The position numbers and the translations under genes are program-made. A DNA stretch of 64,000 nucleotides from CAWKOH01 sp963851245 (GTDB lineage Bacteria > Actinomycetota > Acidimicrobiia > Acidimicrobiales > Palsa-688). This document shows, piece after piece, positions 26,467-34,901 of the stretch (positions are counted from its first letter, which is position 1; each line of letters begins with the position of its first letter). Below the pieces are notes generated by a model, which was given only the letters and a program-made list of their open reading frames with translations, was not told the origin of the DNA and did no database searches. The DNA is taken from the NCBI GenBank assembly GCA_963851245.1, contig CAWKOH010000009.1:1-64000 (forward strand), written 5' to 3'.

Positions 26467-27365
26467 ATGATTGAGACCCGCGCCCCCCAAGGGAGTCGGA
26501 CCGCGTCAGGCCAGTCGGCGCCGAATCGCCTGGTGGGGTTCATCGCCGGCCGGCGCACCAAGTGGCTGGTCCGGGTTTGTGAATAGTCGCGCTCGTCGGG
26601 CTGTCCCCGTTTTCCTCCAAGCTGGCCGGCGCCCAGAAGAACGACGCCGTCCAGTACCTTCCGTCCTCGGCCGAGTCGACCAAGGTGTTCAACGAGACCA
26701 AGCCCTTCATAGGCGACAGCATCCCTACCTCGATCACCTATCAGCGGACGACGGGGATCACCGGCGCGGACCGGGCCAAGATCGCCGCCGACACCCGCAA
26801 GATCGACATTGACGTGCTCGGCTCCCAATCGCCGGGTCCGAAGTTAACGGAGTCGGGAGACGGCCAGGCCGTGCTGGTGAACCTCGAGGTGCCGGCCAAT
26901 GGCAACGGCAACAAGGCCATCGACGACCTGAAAGCGATCCGCCACGTCTTCGGCTTCGCCGGAGTCGATCCGGGCACGCCCCTACTGGTGTTCATCTTTT
27001 TGGTGGCGCTCGGCATCGACTACAACATCTTCCTGATGACCAGGGTCCGGGAGGAGACCCCCCGGATCGGTACCCGGGCCGCCGCGCTCAAAGCGCTGGC
27101 CGCGACCGGCGGGGTGATCACCTCGGCCGGCGCAGTGCTGGCGGCCACCTTCGCCGTCCTGGCCCTGCTGCCCCTCACCACGTTCACCGAGATCGGCTTC
27201 GCGGTGGCCTTCGGCGTGCTGCTGGACACCCTGCTGGTTCGTTCCGTGATCGTGCCGGCCCTCACCGTCGACATCGGCTCACCCATCTGGTGGCCCCGCC
27301 GCCTGGCCCGGGCCGAGGCCCGCCCGACCCCGGTGCTGTCAACTACAGGCACAATCGACCGGTGA
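26467..27365 (+). pseudogene. MMPL/RND-family transporter 3, internally deleted
   Basis: The ATG at 26467 lies behind AACGAAAGG. MIETRAPQGS, then NRLVGFIAGRRTKWLV, is the N-terminus; a stop and shift near 26580 follow. The outer loop resumes as LSPFSSKLAGAQKNDAVQYL. The ORF jumps from AIDDLKAIRHVFGFAGVDPG directly to the last bundle (LVALGIDYNIFLMTRVREE), so about 400 residues are missing: the first helix bundle and most of the second outer loop. It ends TTGTIDR. It cannot form a transporter. Its leader carries operator site B. Confidence 0.85.
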
Positions 27366-27928
27366 AAGCGGCGTCACGTCCGCCGCGCCGCTGGCGCAGC
27401 GAGGCTCTGGCCCGGGCGGTCGAGGAGATCGAAGCCGGGATGGACCAGGCGTGGGCAACCCTCCTCGAGGAAAGGGCCGTCCAGCCGGGATCCGCGCAGG
27501 AGAAGGACCTGGCTTGGCTGGTCGCCGACCACCCCGCCGAGCGTGACTGGCGGGTGGTCGACGCCGCCCTTGACCGGCTCTCGTGCCCGGACTGCGACTG
27601 CCAGCTCACCACCGGTCCGGTCAGCTGCCGGACCTGCACCTACTACCACGGCCTGCGCTTCGCCGCCGGTGAGCTCGACCGGCCGCACGTTCAGGCCGGC
27701 ACCGAGCACGCCCTGCGCGTCGCGTGCGTGGTCGCTCGGACCCGAAGCAGGTACTCAGCCCACGCCCGGGTCGGCTACGAACTGCTCCTCCCTCTCCTGC
27801 TCGCCGGGACCGTGCCCACGAGCGCCCAGGCTCAGGCCGCCCGGGCGCTGATCAACAAGCTGACAGACGAAGAATGCGACCAGGTCACCAGCATGTCAGA
27901 CGTCGAAAACCGGGCTCGTGGTCGCTGA
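27362..27928 (+). CDS. Zinc-ribbon-like conserved protein coupled to MMPL gene
   Basis: This 188-residue ORF starts at a GTG overlapping the MMPL stop (GTGA at 27362). A helical N-terminus (ALARAVEEIEAGMDQAWATL) is followed by a Cys cluster CPDCDCQLTTGPVSCRTC (about 79-96), a probable zinc ribbon, then FRYSAHARVGYELLLPLLLA-type helices and LINKLTDEECDQVTS. I recall similar proteins in actinobacteria but know no function. It is intact although the gene before it is decayed. It is convergent with the LAL regulator, 34 bases away. Confidence 0.7.
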   Translation: MKAASRPPRRWRSEALARAVEEIEAGMDQAWATLLEERAVQPGSAQEKDLAWLVADHPAERDWRVVDAALDRLSCPDCDCQLTTGPVSCRTCTYYHGLRFAAGELDRPHVQAGTEHALRVACVVARTRSRYSAHARVGYELLLPLLLAGTVPTSAQAQAARALINKLTDEECDQVTSMSDVENRARGR

Positions 27929-27962
27929 ACGGTCGGCGGAGCCCGCGCCCGTCCGGGTCGGT

Positions 27963-30716
27963 TCAGTCTCGAGCCGGCTCGGGGCCGGCGATCAGCTGCC
28001 AGCGACCGTTGATACCCAGCTTGCGGTACACGTGGGCCAGGTGGGTCTGGACCGTGTTGACCGAAAGGTACAGCTGGGCGGCGATCTCCCGGTTGGTACG
28101 CCCGGCCCGGGCCAGGTCGGCGACCGCCTTCTCTTGGGGCGTGAGGGCACCCGACGGGGTCGTGCCCGACCGGCCGCCGGCCCGACGCCACGCCACCCGG
28201 GCCTGTCGGGCGTGCCAGCCCGCCCCGCACCCCTCGGCCAGGGCCAGCGCTTCGGCCAGCACCGGCCGCGCCTGTCCCGCCCGGCCGTGTCGGAGCAGGA
28301 ACGAGCCGTAGTCGGTAAGGGTGTCGCTCCTGGCCAGGGGCATGGCCGGGTGGTGGAGCGAGACGGCCCGGGCGAACCCCTCGGCGGCACCGTCGAGGTC
28401 GCCCTGGCGTTCGGCCAGAGCCGCTCGCCCGGCGGCCGCCACCGCCTTGGGCCAGCGAGCCGGCAGGGCAGCCGCTCTCGGCTCCAACCAGTCGACCACC
28501 CTGGCCGCGTCATCGTCTCGGCCGCAGGTCAAGTAGGCGGAGATGGCCGGCGCCGCCCACGGGTAGATGCACGGTTCGAGCAGCCCCCACCGGACCGCCG
28601 ACCGCTCCATACGGCCGAAGATAGCCGCCGCCTCCTCCACCTGGCCCCGGCGCAGGGCCAGCACACCGCGGCGGCAGTGGCCCACGCTCCATAACCGACC
28701 CAGCCAATCCGTACCTGCGCTCGTGTCGTCCAGGCGATGGCACCACCGACCAGCCTCCTCCAGATCGCCCAACTCCGTCAGCACGAGCGCCTTCTGCGAG
28801 ATGGCAAGGGGCAGGGCAACGTCCATAAGCTCGGCCGACTCCAGCAGCTCGTCTGCCGCGACGAGGGCCTGGTCGAGCCGGCCGGTGCGACAAAAGACTT
28901 CCACCAGGGAGTACTGGCTCTCGATGAGGGTCATGGGATAGCGCTTCCGCGCTGCCTCGGCTATCACTCGGGTAAGGAGGTCTTCGGCCTCGACGAAACG
29001 CTCCGACCAGGTGGCCAACTCGGCGTAGAGGACCTGAGGATCCGACCACTGCGCCACCTCCGGTGTGTCGCGGGGGGCCAGGCGGGCCGCTCTGGCCGCG
29101 CCTTCGGCCACCTCCAGCCCGGCCGGGTCGCCACCCAGGTAGGCACACTGACCCCAGGCTGCCTCAGCGAGAAACCGGATCGGGCCACCGACCTGGGCCG
29201 CCACCGCCCGGGCCCTGGTAGCGAGAGGGAACGCGCTGCTCGGTCCGGAACGCAGCAGTCGCAGGTGGGCCTGGTCGACCAGCACCACCGCGGCCAGCTC
29301 CGGAGGCTCGGGTTCTATCAGGGTCACGGCTTGCTCTAGCCGGGCCGCCGCGGCGTCGACGTGCCCGGCCCGGAACTCCGCCTGGGAGAGCTCGGTCAGG
29401 CCCGCCACGCGCATGGACACCGACAGCCCGGGCCGCACCAGCAGCGCCTCACACACCGCCGCTGCCTCCTGGTTATTTCCCGTCGCCCGCAACGCTTGGG
29501 CCAGGTCCAGCAACACCTCGACAGGGATAGCCGGTCCACCCAGACCCACCGCGGCCTGCAGGTGTCGAACGGCCGTGCCCGGTGCGCCATGGCGCAGAGC
29601 TTCTCTGCCCGCCTCGGCCAGGGTGGCCAGGGCCGTCGGGTCGGCCAGTCGAGCCAGCACGGCGTGCTCGGCCGCCTCAGCCGGGGGCGCTTTGCGGGCC
29701 AGGAGGACCCGGAACGCGGCCTCATGAAGGTGGGCTCGCACCGGCGCCGCCTGGTCGTAAACGGCCATGCGGACCAAATGGTGACTGAACCGGGCCCACC
29801 CGTCCCCGGCATCCACGACGAGGCCGGCACCGGCCAAAGCGTCAAGCGCCAGCGCCGCCTCGGCCGGCTCCAGGCCGGCGATCTCGGCCGCCACCTCGGG
29901 GCGGAACCGCCCGCCCAGCACGCTGGCGGCCCGCAAATAGGCGCTGCCGGCCCCACTCACCCCGGTGAAACGGGACAGCAGGAGACGCCGGGCCCACGAC
30001 CCGCTCCCCTCGCCGCCCGAGGGCAGGGCCCGGCCGGCGAGCAGGTCGGAGGCCACGTGGTCCAACAGCAGCGGGTTGCCGGCGCAGGCCGCCACGGCCG
30101 ACTGAATCTCCTCCGGCGAGGCGACGTGGCCGACCCGCGCCGCCAGAATGGCCATCGACCCCTCTGCGCTCAACGGGACCAGACGTTCGCGCCGGGCCAA
30201 ACCCTCGTGGGACAGCTCGTCGGCGGCCTGGGCCATCTCCGGCGGCCAGGGTCGGGCCGTGACGACCAGGGCGACGGGCAGGCGGCTCAGGCGACGACAG
30301 AGCACTCGCAGCAGGGTGAGGGAGTCGGGGTCGGCCCAATGGGCGTCGTCCAGGGCGATCAACAACGGGCGCACCGCCACCTCGCGCAGCCGCTCCAAGA
30401 TGGCGTACAGCCGGCTAGCAACCGTCACATATGCGCCCCGCTCGCCGCCGCCGATGAGCACCTCGGGGCCCAGGAGAGGTTCCAGGGCCTGGCCGAGCAG
30501 CCCAAACGGCAAGGCCGCCTCGGCTACGTCGGCCCGCCCGACGCCGACCTCCAAACGCCCGCCGGCCACCAGAACGGCGTGGTCGAGCAGGCTCGTCTTG
30601 CCCAGCCCGGCATCTCCCACCAAGAACAGGGCCCCACCCCGACCAGCCACCGCGGCTTCGAGGACGCCGCGCACCGCCGCCATGGGGCTTTCCCGCTCCG
30701 CGATGGCCGTGTTCAT
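27963..30716 (-). CDS. LuxR-family LAL regulator (ATPase + LuxR HTH)
   Basis: This intact 917-residue protein starts MNTAIAERESPMAAV. Walker A is GDAGLGKT (34-41) and Walker B is LLIALDDAHWAD. The long middle section is TPR-like. The C-terminal LuxR helix-turn-helix is LTPQEKAVADLARAGRTNRE, then IAAQLYLSVNTVQTHLAHVY. This is the LAL class (large ATP-binding LuxR regulators), transcription activators gated by ATP and a ligand. It is divergent from the WhiB-like operon, and operator site C lies in the 184-bp gap. A remnant of a second such N-terminus lies next to site D, which makes this protein the first candidate to bind the 24-bp element. Confidence 0.9.
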   Translation of the reverse strand: MNTAIAERESPMAAVRGVLEAAVAGRGGALFLVGDAGLGKTSLLDHAVLVAGGRLEVGVGRADVAEAALPFGLLGQALEPLLGPEVLIGGGERGAYVTVASRLYAILERLREVAVRPLLIALDDAHWADPDSLTLLRVLCRRLSRLPVALVVTARPWPPEMAQAADELSHEGLARRERLVPLSAEGSMAILAARVGHVASPEEIQSAVAACAGNPLLLDHVASDLLAGRALPSGGEGSGSWARRLLLSRFTGVSGAGSAYLRAASVLGGRFRPEVAAEIAGLEPAEAALALDALAGAGLVVDAGDGWARFSHHLVRMAVYDQAAPVRAHLHEAAFRVLLARKAPPAEAAEHAVLARLADPTALATLAEAGREALRHGAPGTAVRHLQAAVGLGGPAIPVEVLLDLAQALRATGNNQEAAAVCEALLVRPGLSVSMRVAGLTELSQAEFRAGHVDAAAARLEQAVTLIEPEPPELAAVVLVDQAHLRLLRSGPSSAFPLATRARAVAAQVGGPIRFLAEAAWGQCAYLGGDPAGLEVAEGAARAARLAPRDTPEVAQWSDPQVLYAELATWSERFVEAEDLLTRVIAEAARKRYPMTLIESQYSLVEVFCRTGRLDQALVAADELLESAELMDVALPLAISQKALVLTELGDLEEAGRWCHRLDDTSAGTDWLGRLWSVGHCRRGVLALRRGQVEEAAAIFGRMERSAVRWGLLEPCIYPWAAPAISAYLTCGRDDDAARVVDWLEPRAAALPARWPKAVAAAGRAALAERQGDLDGAAEGFARAVSLHHPAMPLARSDTLTDYGSFLLRHGRAGQARPVLAEALALAEGCGAGWHARQARVAWRRAGGRSGTTPSGALTPQEKAVADLARAGRTNREIAAQLYLSVNTVQTHLAHVYRKLGINGRWQLIAGPEPARD

Positions 30717-30815
30717 GCGCTCCGTCCTGTTCTGTCGATCCAGGGCCGGCCAAGTCTCACCGCAAACCTACGTCCATGCCACCCGCTTCTGAGCCCAGTT
30801 TTCAACGCCCTCTCT

Positions 30816-30839
30816 GATCTCACCGGAATCGGGGACGAC
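30816..30839 (+). promoter_or_regulatory. 24-bp repeated operator, site C
   Basis: It has the core TCACCG-GAAT-CGGGGA followed by CGAC. It sits in the divergent region between the LAL regulator (100 bases away) and the WhiB-like gene (62 bases from the end of the site). It is identical over 24 bases to site D, and the similarity extends about 25 bases downstream. Confidence 0.75.
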
Positions 30840-30900
30840 ACGCCGGCGCCGGTCGCTCACGCTGGTCCTGGTCAACAAGCACGACAAAGGACACAGCGAC

Positions 30901-31215
30901 ATGGTCGACAGCCGCTTTCGACGTAGGACTTTTCCGCGGGCCAGCCTCGGGATCCGTAGGCCGTGCCAGACCCGCACTCCCGAACTGTTCTTCCCCGCCG
31001 GCGAGAAATCTTGTGTCGTCGCCGACCACCCCGGCGTCTCCGACCTGGCCCGCCGCCTGTTCGCCAGCTGCGAGTCGTGCCAATGGTGCCTGGCATCTGC
31101 CTTGGCCCACCACGAAAGCTACGCCACGTGGGGCGGCACAACGCCGGCCGAGCGAGCCCGGATCCTCGTCGACAGCCAGGCGACCATCGCCGGCCCGGAA
31201 CGAGGGTCCCCATGA
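30901..31215 (+). CDS. WhiB-like protein with unusual cysteine spacing
   Basis: This 104-residue protein starts at the ATG at 30901 behind AAAGGA. PCQTRTPELFFPAGEKSC resembles the WhiB start (C..xDPELFFP), ASCESCQWCLASALAH the central Cys motif, and ATWGGTTPAERARI the G[VI]WGG turn and final helix. WhiB proteins ligate a 4Fe-4S cluster with C...CxxCxxxxxC. Here the last three cysteines are CxxCxxC, three residues short, and an extra Cys follows PAGEKS, so the cluster site is altered. Its stop overlaps the next ORF (ATGA). Operator site C is upstream, with the LAL gene divergent. Confidence 0.7.
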   Translation: MVDSRFRRRTFPRASLGIRRPCQTRTPELFFPAGEKSCVVADHPGVSDLARRLFASCESCQWCLASALAHHESYATWGGTTPAERARILVDSQATIAGPERGSP

Positions 31216-31571
31216 GGGTCGCATCTCGGTCGGATCATCCACCCAGGAAAAGGCGTCGGGCAGCCGTCACCGGCTTAGCCCAGGGTGCCCGTCAGCCATC
31301 CACACCAGACCCCCAGGAACTGTTTATCGCACCCCAAGGCCAGAACGAATCATCCGCGATCAACACAGCAGAAACCAGCAAGCTCCTTGCCCAGGTGGCC
31401 CCCGGAGAAACAACCACGATCTCCGACCTCCGACCTCCGACACCCGCGCCGCCGACACCGCCCGACCAGGCGGAACGAGGGCTTCCTCCGATTGGCCCGC
31501 CACGCCCACCGGTCCCACACCCGTCGCCCGCCCGACCTCGCCCACACGCGGCGCCGAGGAGCAAGACATGA
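31212..31571 (+). CDS. Proline-rich ORF in the WhiB-like operon
   Basis: This 119-codon ORF overlaps the WhiB-like stop (ATGA at 31212) and the next start (ATGA at 31568). It has a basic head (MRVASRSDHPPRKRRRAAV), a plain centre (NTAETSKLLAQVAPGETTTI) and a Pro-rich tail. No family is recognised. The two overlaps favour translation, the composition of the tail does not. Confidence 0.45.
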   Translation: MRVASRSDHPPRKRRRAAVTGLAQGARQPSTPDPQELFIAPQGQNESSAINTAETSKLLAQVAPGETTTISDLRPPTPAPPTPPDQAERGLPPIGPPRPPVPHPSPARPRPHAAPRSKT

Positions 31572-32053
31572 GAGGCACTGACAGCTCGGTTTCGAAGGAC
31601 CCGATCGAGACACTCACCCGGCGGGCCCGACGGGCATGGCGCCGGTCCGAGCAACACATAGTCGCCGAACATCGGAACGTCGTGGCCAGCCGGCTCCGTC
31701 AACTGGCCACACTCCAACTTCCCCTCCAGGCCACATCCAAACCGGAGGCAGCGCACTCAACGATCGTCCGCCTAACTTTTCCCAATTGGCAGATCCTCAT
31801 AGCCGGCGTTGCCCTCAAACCGCAGATCGCCCTGGAAGCAGCGGCGAACGCGCACCGGCTACGACTATCAGGTGCGGGCCGGTACGGACAGTTCTGGTGG
31901 CTCTCCATCAGCGACAGCCACGGCACGAGAGTCGTCCTCCTGGGATCCCACTTACAGCTCAGCGCCGTGGGCAAGAGTCCAGACACCGACGACACCCCGC
32001 CACCACCACAACGCCAGCTTGCCGGCGGGCCAACAACCCGAAAAGGCCAGTGA
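31568..32053 (+). CDS. Hypothetical protein in the WhiB-like operon
   Basis: This 161-residue protein starts at the ATG at 31568 behind AGGAG. It contains ETLTRRARRAWRRSEQHIVA, a basic helix; STIVRLTFPNWQILIAGVAL, a hydrophobic strand pair; and GAGRYGQFWWLSISDSHGTR, then VVLLGSHLQLSAVG. The composition looks genuinely coding. I do not recognise a family. It is coupled to the preceding ORF and its stop touches a further ATG (TGATG at 32051-32055). Confidence 0.6.
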   Translation: MRGTDSSVSKDPIETLTRRARRAWRRSEQHIVAEHRNVVASRLRQLATLQLPLQATSKPEAAHSTIVRLTFPNWQILIAGVALKPQIALEAAANAHRLRLSGAGRYGQFWWLSISDSHGTRVVLLGSHLQLSAVGKSPDTDDTPPPPQRQLAGGPTTRKGQ

Positions 32054-32241
32054 TGACACCGCTGGCCGAAGTGTCGTCCGAAGCCGACGCCTCAAAGAGC
32101 GTCACCTGTCCCCTTCGACCCAAACCCATTTTGCCGGAGGATCCTCGTCACCGCCGGTTCCGCGCCGGTCGGAGAGGACAACAGGATCCTCGCCGGATCG
32201 CCAAGCGACGTCGGTGGGTAGCGAGGCGCGTACCCCGCTGA
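32053..32241 (+). CDS. Truncated fourth ORF of the WhiB-like operon
   Basis: It starts MTPLAEVSSEADASKSVTCP immediately after the previous stop. Only the first ~30 residues look coding; beyond about 32140 the DNA is the 3' end of a minus-strand XRE gene, so the tail is antisense noise. A junction cut both genes here. Confidence 0.35.
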   Translation: MTPLAEVSSEADASKSVTCPLRPKPILPEDPRHRRFRAGRRGQQDPRRIAKRRRWVARRVPR

Positions 32242-32492
32242 CAGCAAGAGGGTGTTGCGTTCTCGCAAGCGCACCTCCAGCCGATCGGCCAATACCAGAA
32301 GCCGCTCGGGGCTGGCCTGGACCGGCCCGATTCCACGAAGTTCAGATGGCGAGGCGACACCCCCACATCCGAGGCCAGGTCCATCTGGCTGCGGCGGCGA
32401 CGTAACCGCCAGCCGTTGACCGTAGGCCCGATCGGCCGGCGTACCAGGGCGATCGTCACAACCCCACGGTACGGCCCGATCGGAATGTGCAC
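32092..32492 (-). pseudogene. XRE-family (MmyB-like) regulator, frameshifted and truncated
   Basis: The HTH is clear: NGWRLRRRRSQMDLASDVGV, then SPRHLNFVESGRSRP. The frame shifts near 32295 and continues as ADRLEVRLRERNTLLLSAGY, then APRYP, ending at EPAVTRIL. This is the N-terminal half of an MmyB-type regulator; the ligand-binding C-terminal half is missing. Confidence 0.75.
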
Positions 32493-32637
32493 CTCCCAGC
32501 GAGCGCGGGCATTATGGCTAACTCGGGAAGCACTCCGGCCGAGCTAGCGGCCACCACGACGTCACCGGAAGGTTGGTCAACGAGGTCATGGCAGCCGCCG
32601 GGCCGTCCCCCTGAACGATCGTGAACGGGCGCGGCGG

Positions 32638-33381
32638 TCAGCTTGAAAGCGTGGCGCTGAATAGGTCGGCGAGCGCCCGCCAATGGCGGGTCGCCGCGTC
32701 GGGGTCGTAGGTCGGATTGTCGGGCACCGCGAATCCGTGGAGGGCACGATAGGTCTCGATCATGTGATCGACACCGGCGTCGGTTAGGGCGTCTTCGAGG
32801 AGCTTCGCCTGCTCGGGCGGGAACGATTCGTCGTTCTCGGCCGCAGCCACATACACCCGACCGGTGATCCGCCCGACGATTCGGTGGGGGCTGTCTGGCG
32901 CCTCGCTGGCAAGGTGGCCACCGTGGAACGATGCCGCGGCGGCGATGCGGTCGGGATGGTAGGCGGCGGCCGTGAGCGACAGCCCGCCGCCCATGCAGTA
33001 GCCCGTCGTCCCAACCTTCGTTCCCGTCACCTCCGGCCGCTGCGAGAGGAACTTGAGGAACGCACCGGCATCACTCGCCGCCATCGCCTTCGTGAGACTA
33101 CCGGCCATCGCCATCAGCCGGGCGCGCTCCTTGGCATCGGTGAATACGGTGTCGAGCCGAAAGGGCTCGTATCGCCCGTGTCGGTAGTACATCTCGGGCA
33201 GGAAGGCGACGTAGCCCAGACCGGCCAGTTGCTCCGCCATCTCGACCATTCCCTGGCGCACACCCCCGGCGTCCATAAACATGATCACCGCCGGCCAAGA
33301 GCCCTCGCCGTCGGGTGCGATCACCACGGAGGGGCACAGGCCATCGGGCGTGGCCACGTTCACGTCAATCCGCTGCATCAT
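32638..33381 (-). CDS. Dienelactone hydrolase family protein
   Basis: This intact 247-residue alpha/beta hydrolase starts at an ATG at 33381 behind AGGAG. The catalytic triad is readable: Cys129 (TTGYCMGGG), Asp184 (AENDESFPP) and His215 (ALHGFAVPD), the Cys-Asp-His set of dienelactone hydrolases. It is cytoplasmic with no signal peptide. Dienelactone hydrolases open lactones in chloroaromatic breakdown, but many homologues act on other esters. No pathway partners are adjacent, so the substrate is open. Confidence 0.9.
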   Translation of the reverse strand: MMQRIDVNVATPDGLCPSVVIAPDGEGSWPAVIMFMDAGGVRQGMVEMAEQLAGLGYVAFLPEMYYRHGRYEPFRLDTVFTDAKERARLMAMAGSLTKAMAASDAGAFLKFLSQRPEVTGTKVGTTGYCMGGGLSLTAAAYHPDRIAAAASFHGGHLASEAPDSPHRIVGRITGRVYVAAAENDESFPPEQAKLLEDALTDAGVDHMIETYRALHGFAVPDNPTYDPDAATRHWRALADLFSATLSS

Positions 33382-33589
33382 GGAACTCCTCTCGTATGCG
33401 GGACACCCTCATCATGCCGGGTGAGCGTCTGGGTGGGCAGAGAACGCGCCCGACCCACATGCCAGCGCAGGCCCGCCCCAACGACCTGGGCGGACCGCGA
33501 GACGATGACCTAGCATCAGCCAGCTTCGTGGCCGAGAGGACCTTAGGCCGACGTTGGCCAATGCAGACGAGAAGGGGGGCCTGTTTGCG

Positions 33590-33678
33590 CAATCGGCCTG
33601 TGCCTCGAGCAGCTCCGGTCCCAACGAGGGGCTCTCCCGCTCCGCGATGGCCGCGCCTATACGCCCGGGCTTACTCAA
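33590..33678 (-). pseudogene. Remnant of a LAL-regulator N-terminus
   Basis: On the minus strand the frame reads RIGAAIAERESPSLGPELLE. IAERESP matches the start of the LAL regulator (MNTAIAERESPMAAV), and the DNA around it (CCCGCTCCGCGATGGCCG) is nearly identical in both places. Nothing after it matches. Together with operator site D and the gene at 33843 it repeats the layout at 30684-30905. Confidence 0.6.
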
Positions 33679-33759
33679 TCGATCGAGGGAGGCTGAGGTC
33701 TCACCGTAGACCTCGCTCCATGCTTCAGGTTTCTATGCCGGTTCCCGACACGCCTCTCT

Positions 33760-33783
33760 GATCTCACCGGAATCGGGGACGAC
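33760..33783 (+). promoter_or_regulatory. 24-bp repeated operator, site D
   Basis: Identical over 24 bases to site C. It lies 59 bases upstream of the mycothiol-isomerase-like gene. GGTCGCTCACGCTGG follows at the same distance as in site C. Confidence 0.75.
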
Positions 33784-33842
33784 ACGGCGGTGGCGGTCGC
33801 TCACGCTGGGATTGCCAACAGCCACACAAAGGAGACAGCGAC

Positions 33843-34593
33843 ATGGGTACCGCAATGGAGGCTTTGCAGGCCGACCGAGAGGCGCTCCTCGACATCTGCG
33901 CCAAACTGGGCGACTCCGAGTGGAAGGCGGACAGCGGTTGCCCGGGCTGGTCGGTCCAGGACGTGGTGGCGCACATGGGTGCCCTGTTCTGGATGTTGGT
34001 CGACCCGTCGACCCTGCCCGCCGCGGGCGACCGGCCGACCGAGCAGGCTAACGAGGTCTATGTCGAGGCCCGGCGGGCCTGGAGCGCTCAGCAGGTGGTG
34101 GAGGACTACCGGACCGTCAGCGGTGATGCCATTGGTCAGCTGGTCGAGTTGCAGACGCAGGACTTCGAGGTGCCGCTCGGTGATCTCGGTACCTACCCTG
34201 CCTGGCTGCTCCCCAACGCCTTCGCGTTCGACCACTACACACACATCCGGGCTGATCTGTTTGCCCCGCGCGGCCCACTTGGCGCCACCCCACCCGACTC
34301 CGACGAGTTGCGCCTGGCACCGGCCATCGACTGGATAGCCGCCGCCCTACCGCAGCAGAACCCGCTGGTGCGAGAGGCTCTCGACGAGGCCGGGGCCGCC
34401 GCTCTTCACGTCGTGGGCCAAGCCGGTCAGGTGATCGAGGTCGGCTCGGGGCCAACCGTGGCCACAGTGACCAGTGACGGGCCTGCGTTCATCCGCTGGG
34501 TTACTCGAGCGCGGCTCGTGGGAACAACTCGGCGTGACGGCCAGCGGGGACGAGCGAGCACTAGCGGCCCTACGACGGCTACACGTGTATTAG
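33843..34593 (+). pseudogene. Mycothiol-dependent maleylpyruvate-isomerase-like protein, 3' frameshift
   Basis: It starts at the ATG at 33843 behind AAAGGAG. The MDMPI N-terminal four-helix bundle is clear: LGDSEWKADSGCPGWSVQDV, VAHMGALFWML, and AFDHYTHIRADLFAP with the metal-site type His residues. Proteins of this fold use mycothiol or bind metal. The C-terminal domain runs to IRWVTR; one base is lost or gained near 34510, and the other frame gives GSWEQLGVTASGDERALAAL and stops at 34593, where the normal end is expected. As sequenced the ORF runs to 34607 with a wrong last 30 residues. Confidence 0.8.
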
Positions 34594-34603
34594 GAGGCCA
34601 TCA

Positions 34604-34864
34604 GTGAGCCTGTCGCTGGCAGCGCCGGCCGCGGTGGAAGACGATCAACTGCAAGCACGCACAGACTACGAGGCGTTACTTGGGGGAGAACAAACGGTTG
34701 ATCCGCCGGGAACGCGGTTGGGTCTCGAGGCGAAGCAAACCGCCCTCGACAGCGCGGGTGCCAGGCCGGTCTGCCGTCGCGTCACCCGTTTGGTCGACCT
34801 CCAAGACCGACGCTGGCCCGAAAGGATGCACGACGTCGGTTTCGATGTGTCCCTAACTAACTAA
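34604..34864 (+). CDS. Hypothetical protein downstream of MDMPI-like gene
   Basis: This 86-residue ORF starts at a GTG behind TTAGGAGG, a strong ribosome site that contains the corrected MDMPI stop. It starts MSLSLAAPAAVEDDQLQART. No domain is recognised. The spacing indicates an operon with the MDMPI-like gene. It could be a truncated gene. Confidence 0.5.
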   Translation: MSLSLAAPAAVEDDQLQARTDYEALLGGEQTVDPPGTRLGLEAKQTALDSAGARPVCRRVTRLVDLQDRRWPERMHDVGFDVSLTN

Positions 34865-34901
34865 CCCTCACGTCGAAAGAACCCGTCAAAGGAGAACACA
34901 G

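Noticed and set aside
29361..30926. 521-codon plus-strand ORF opposite the LAL regulator
   Set aside because: It is antisense to a well-conserved ATPase/LuxR protein, rich in Gln/Arg/His as expected of a shadow frame in GC-rich DNA, and has no domain.
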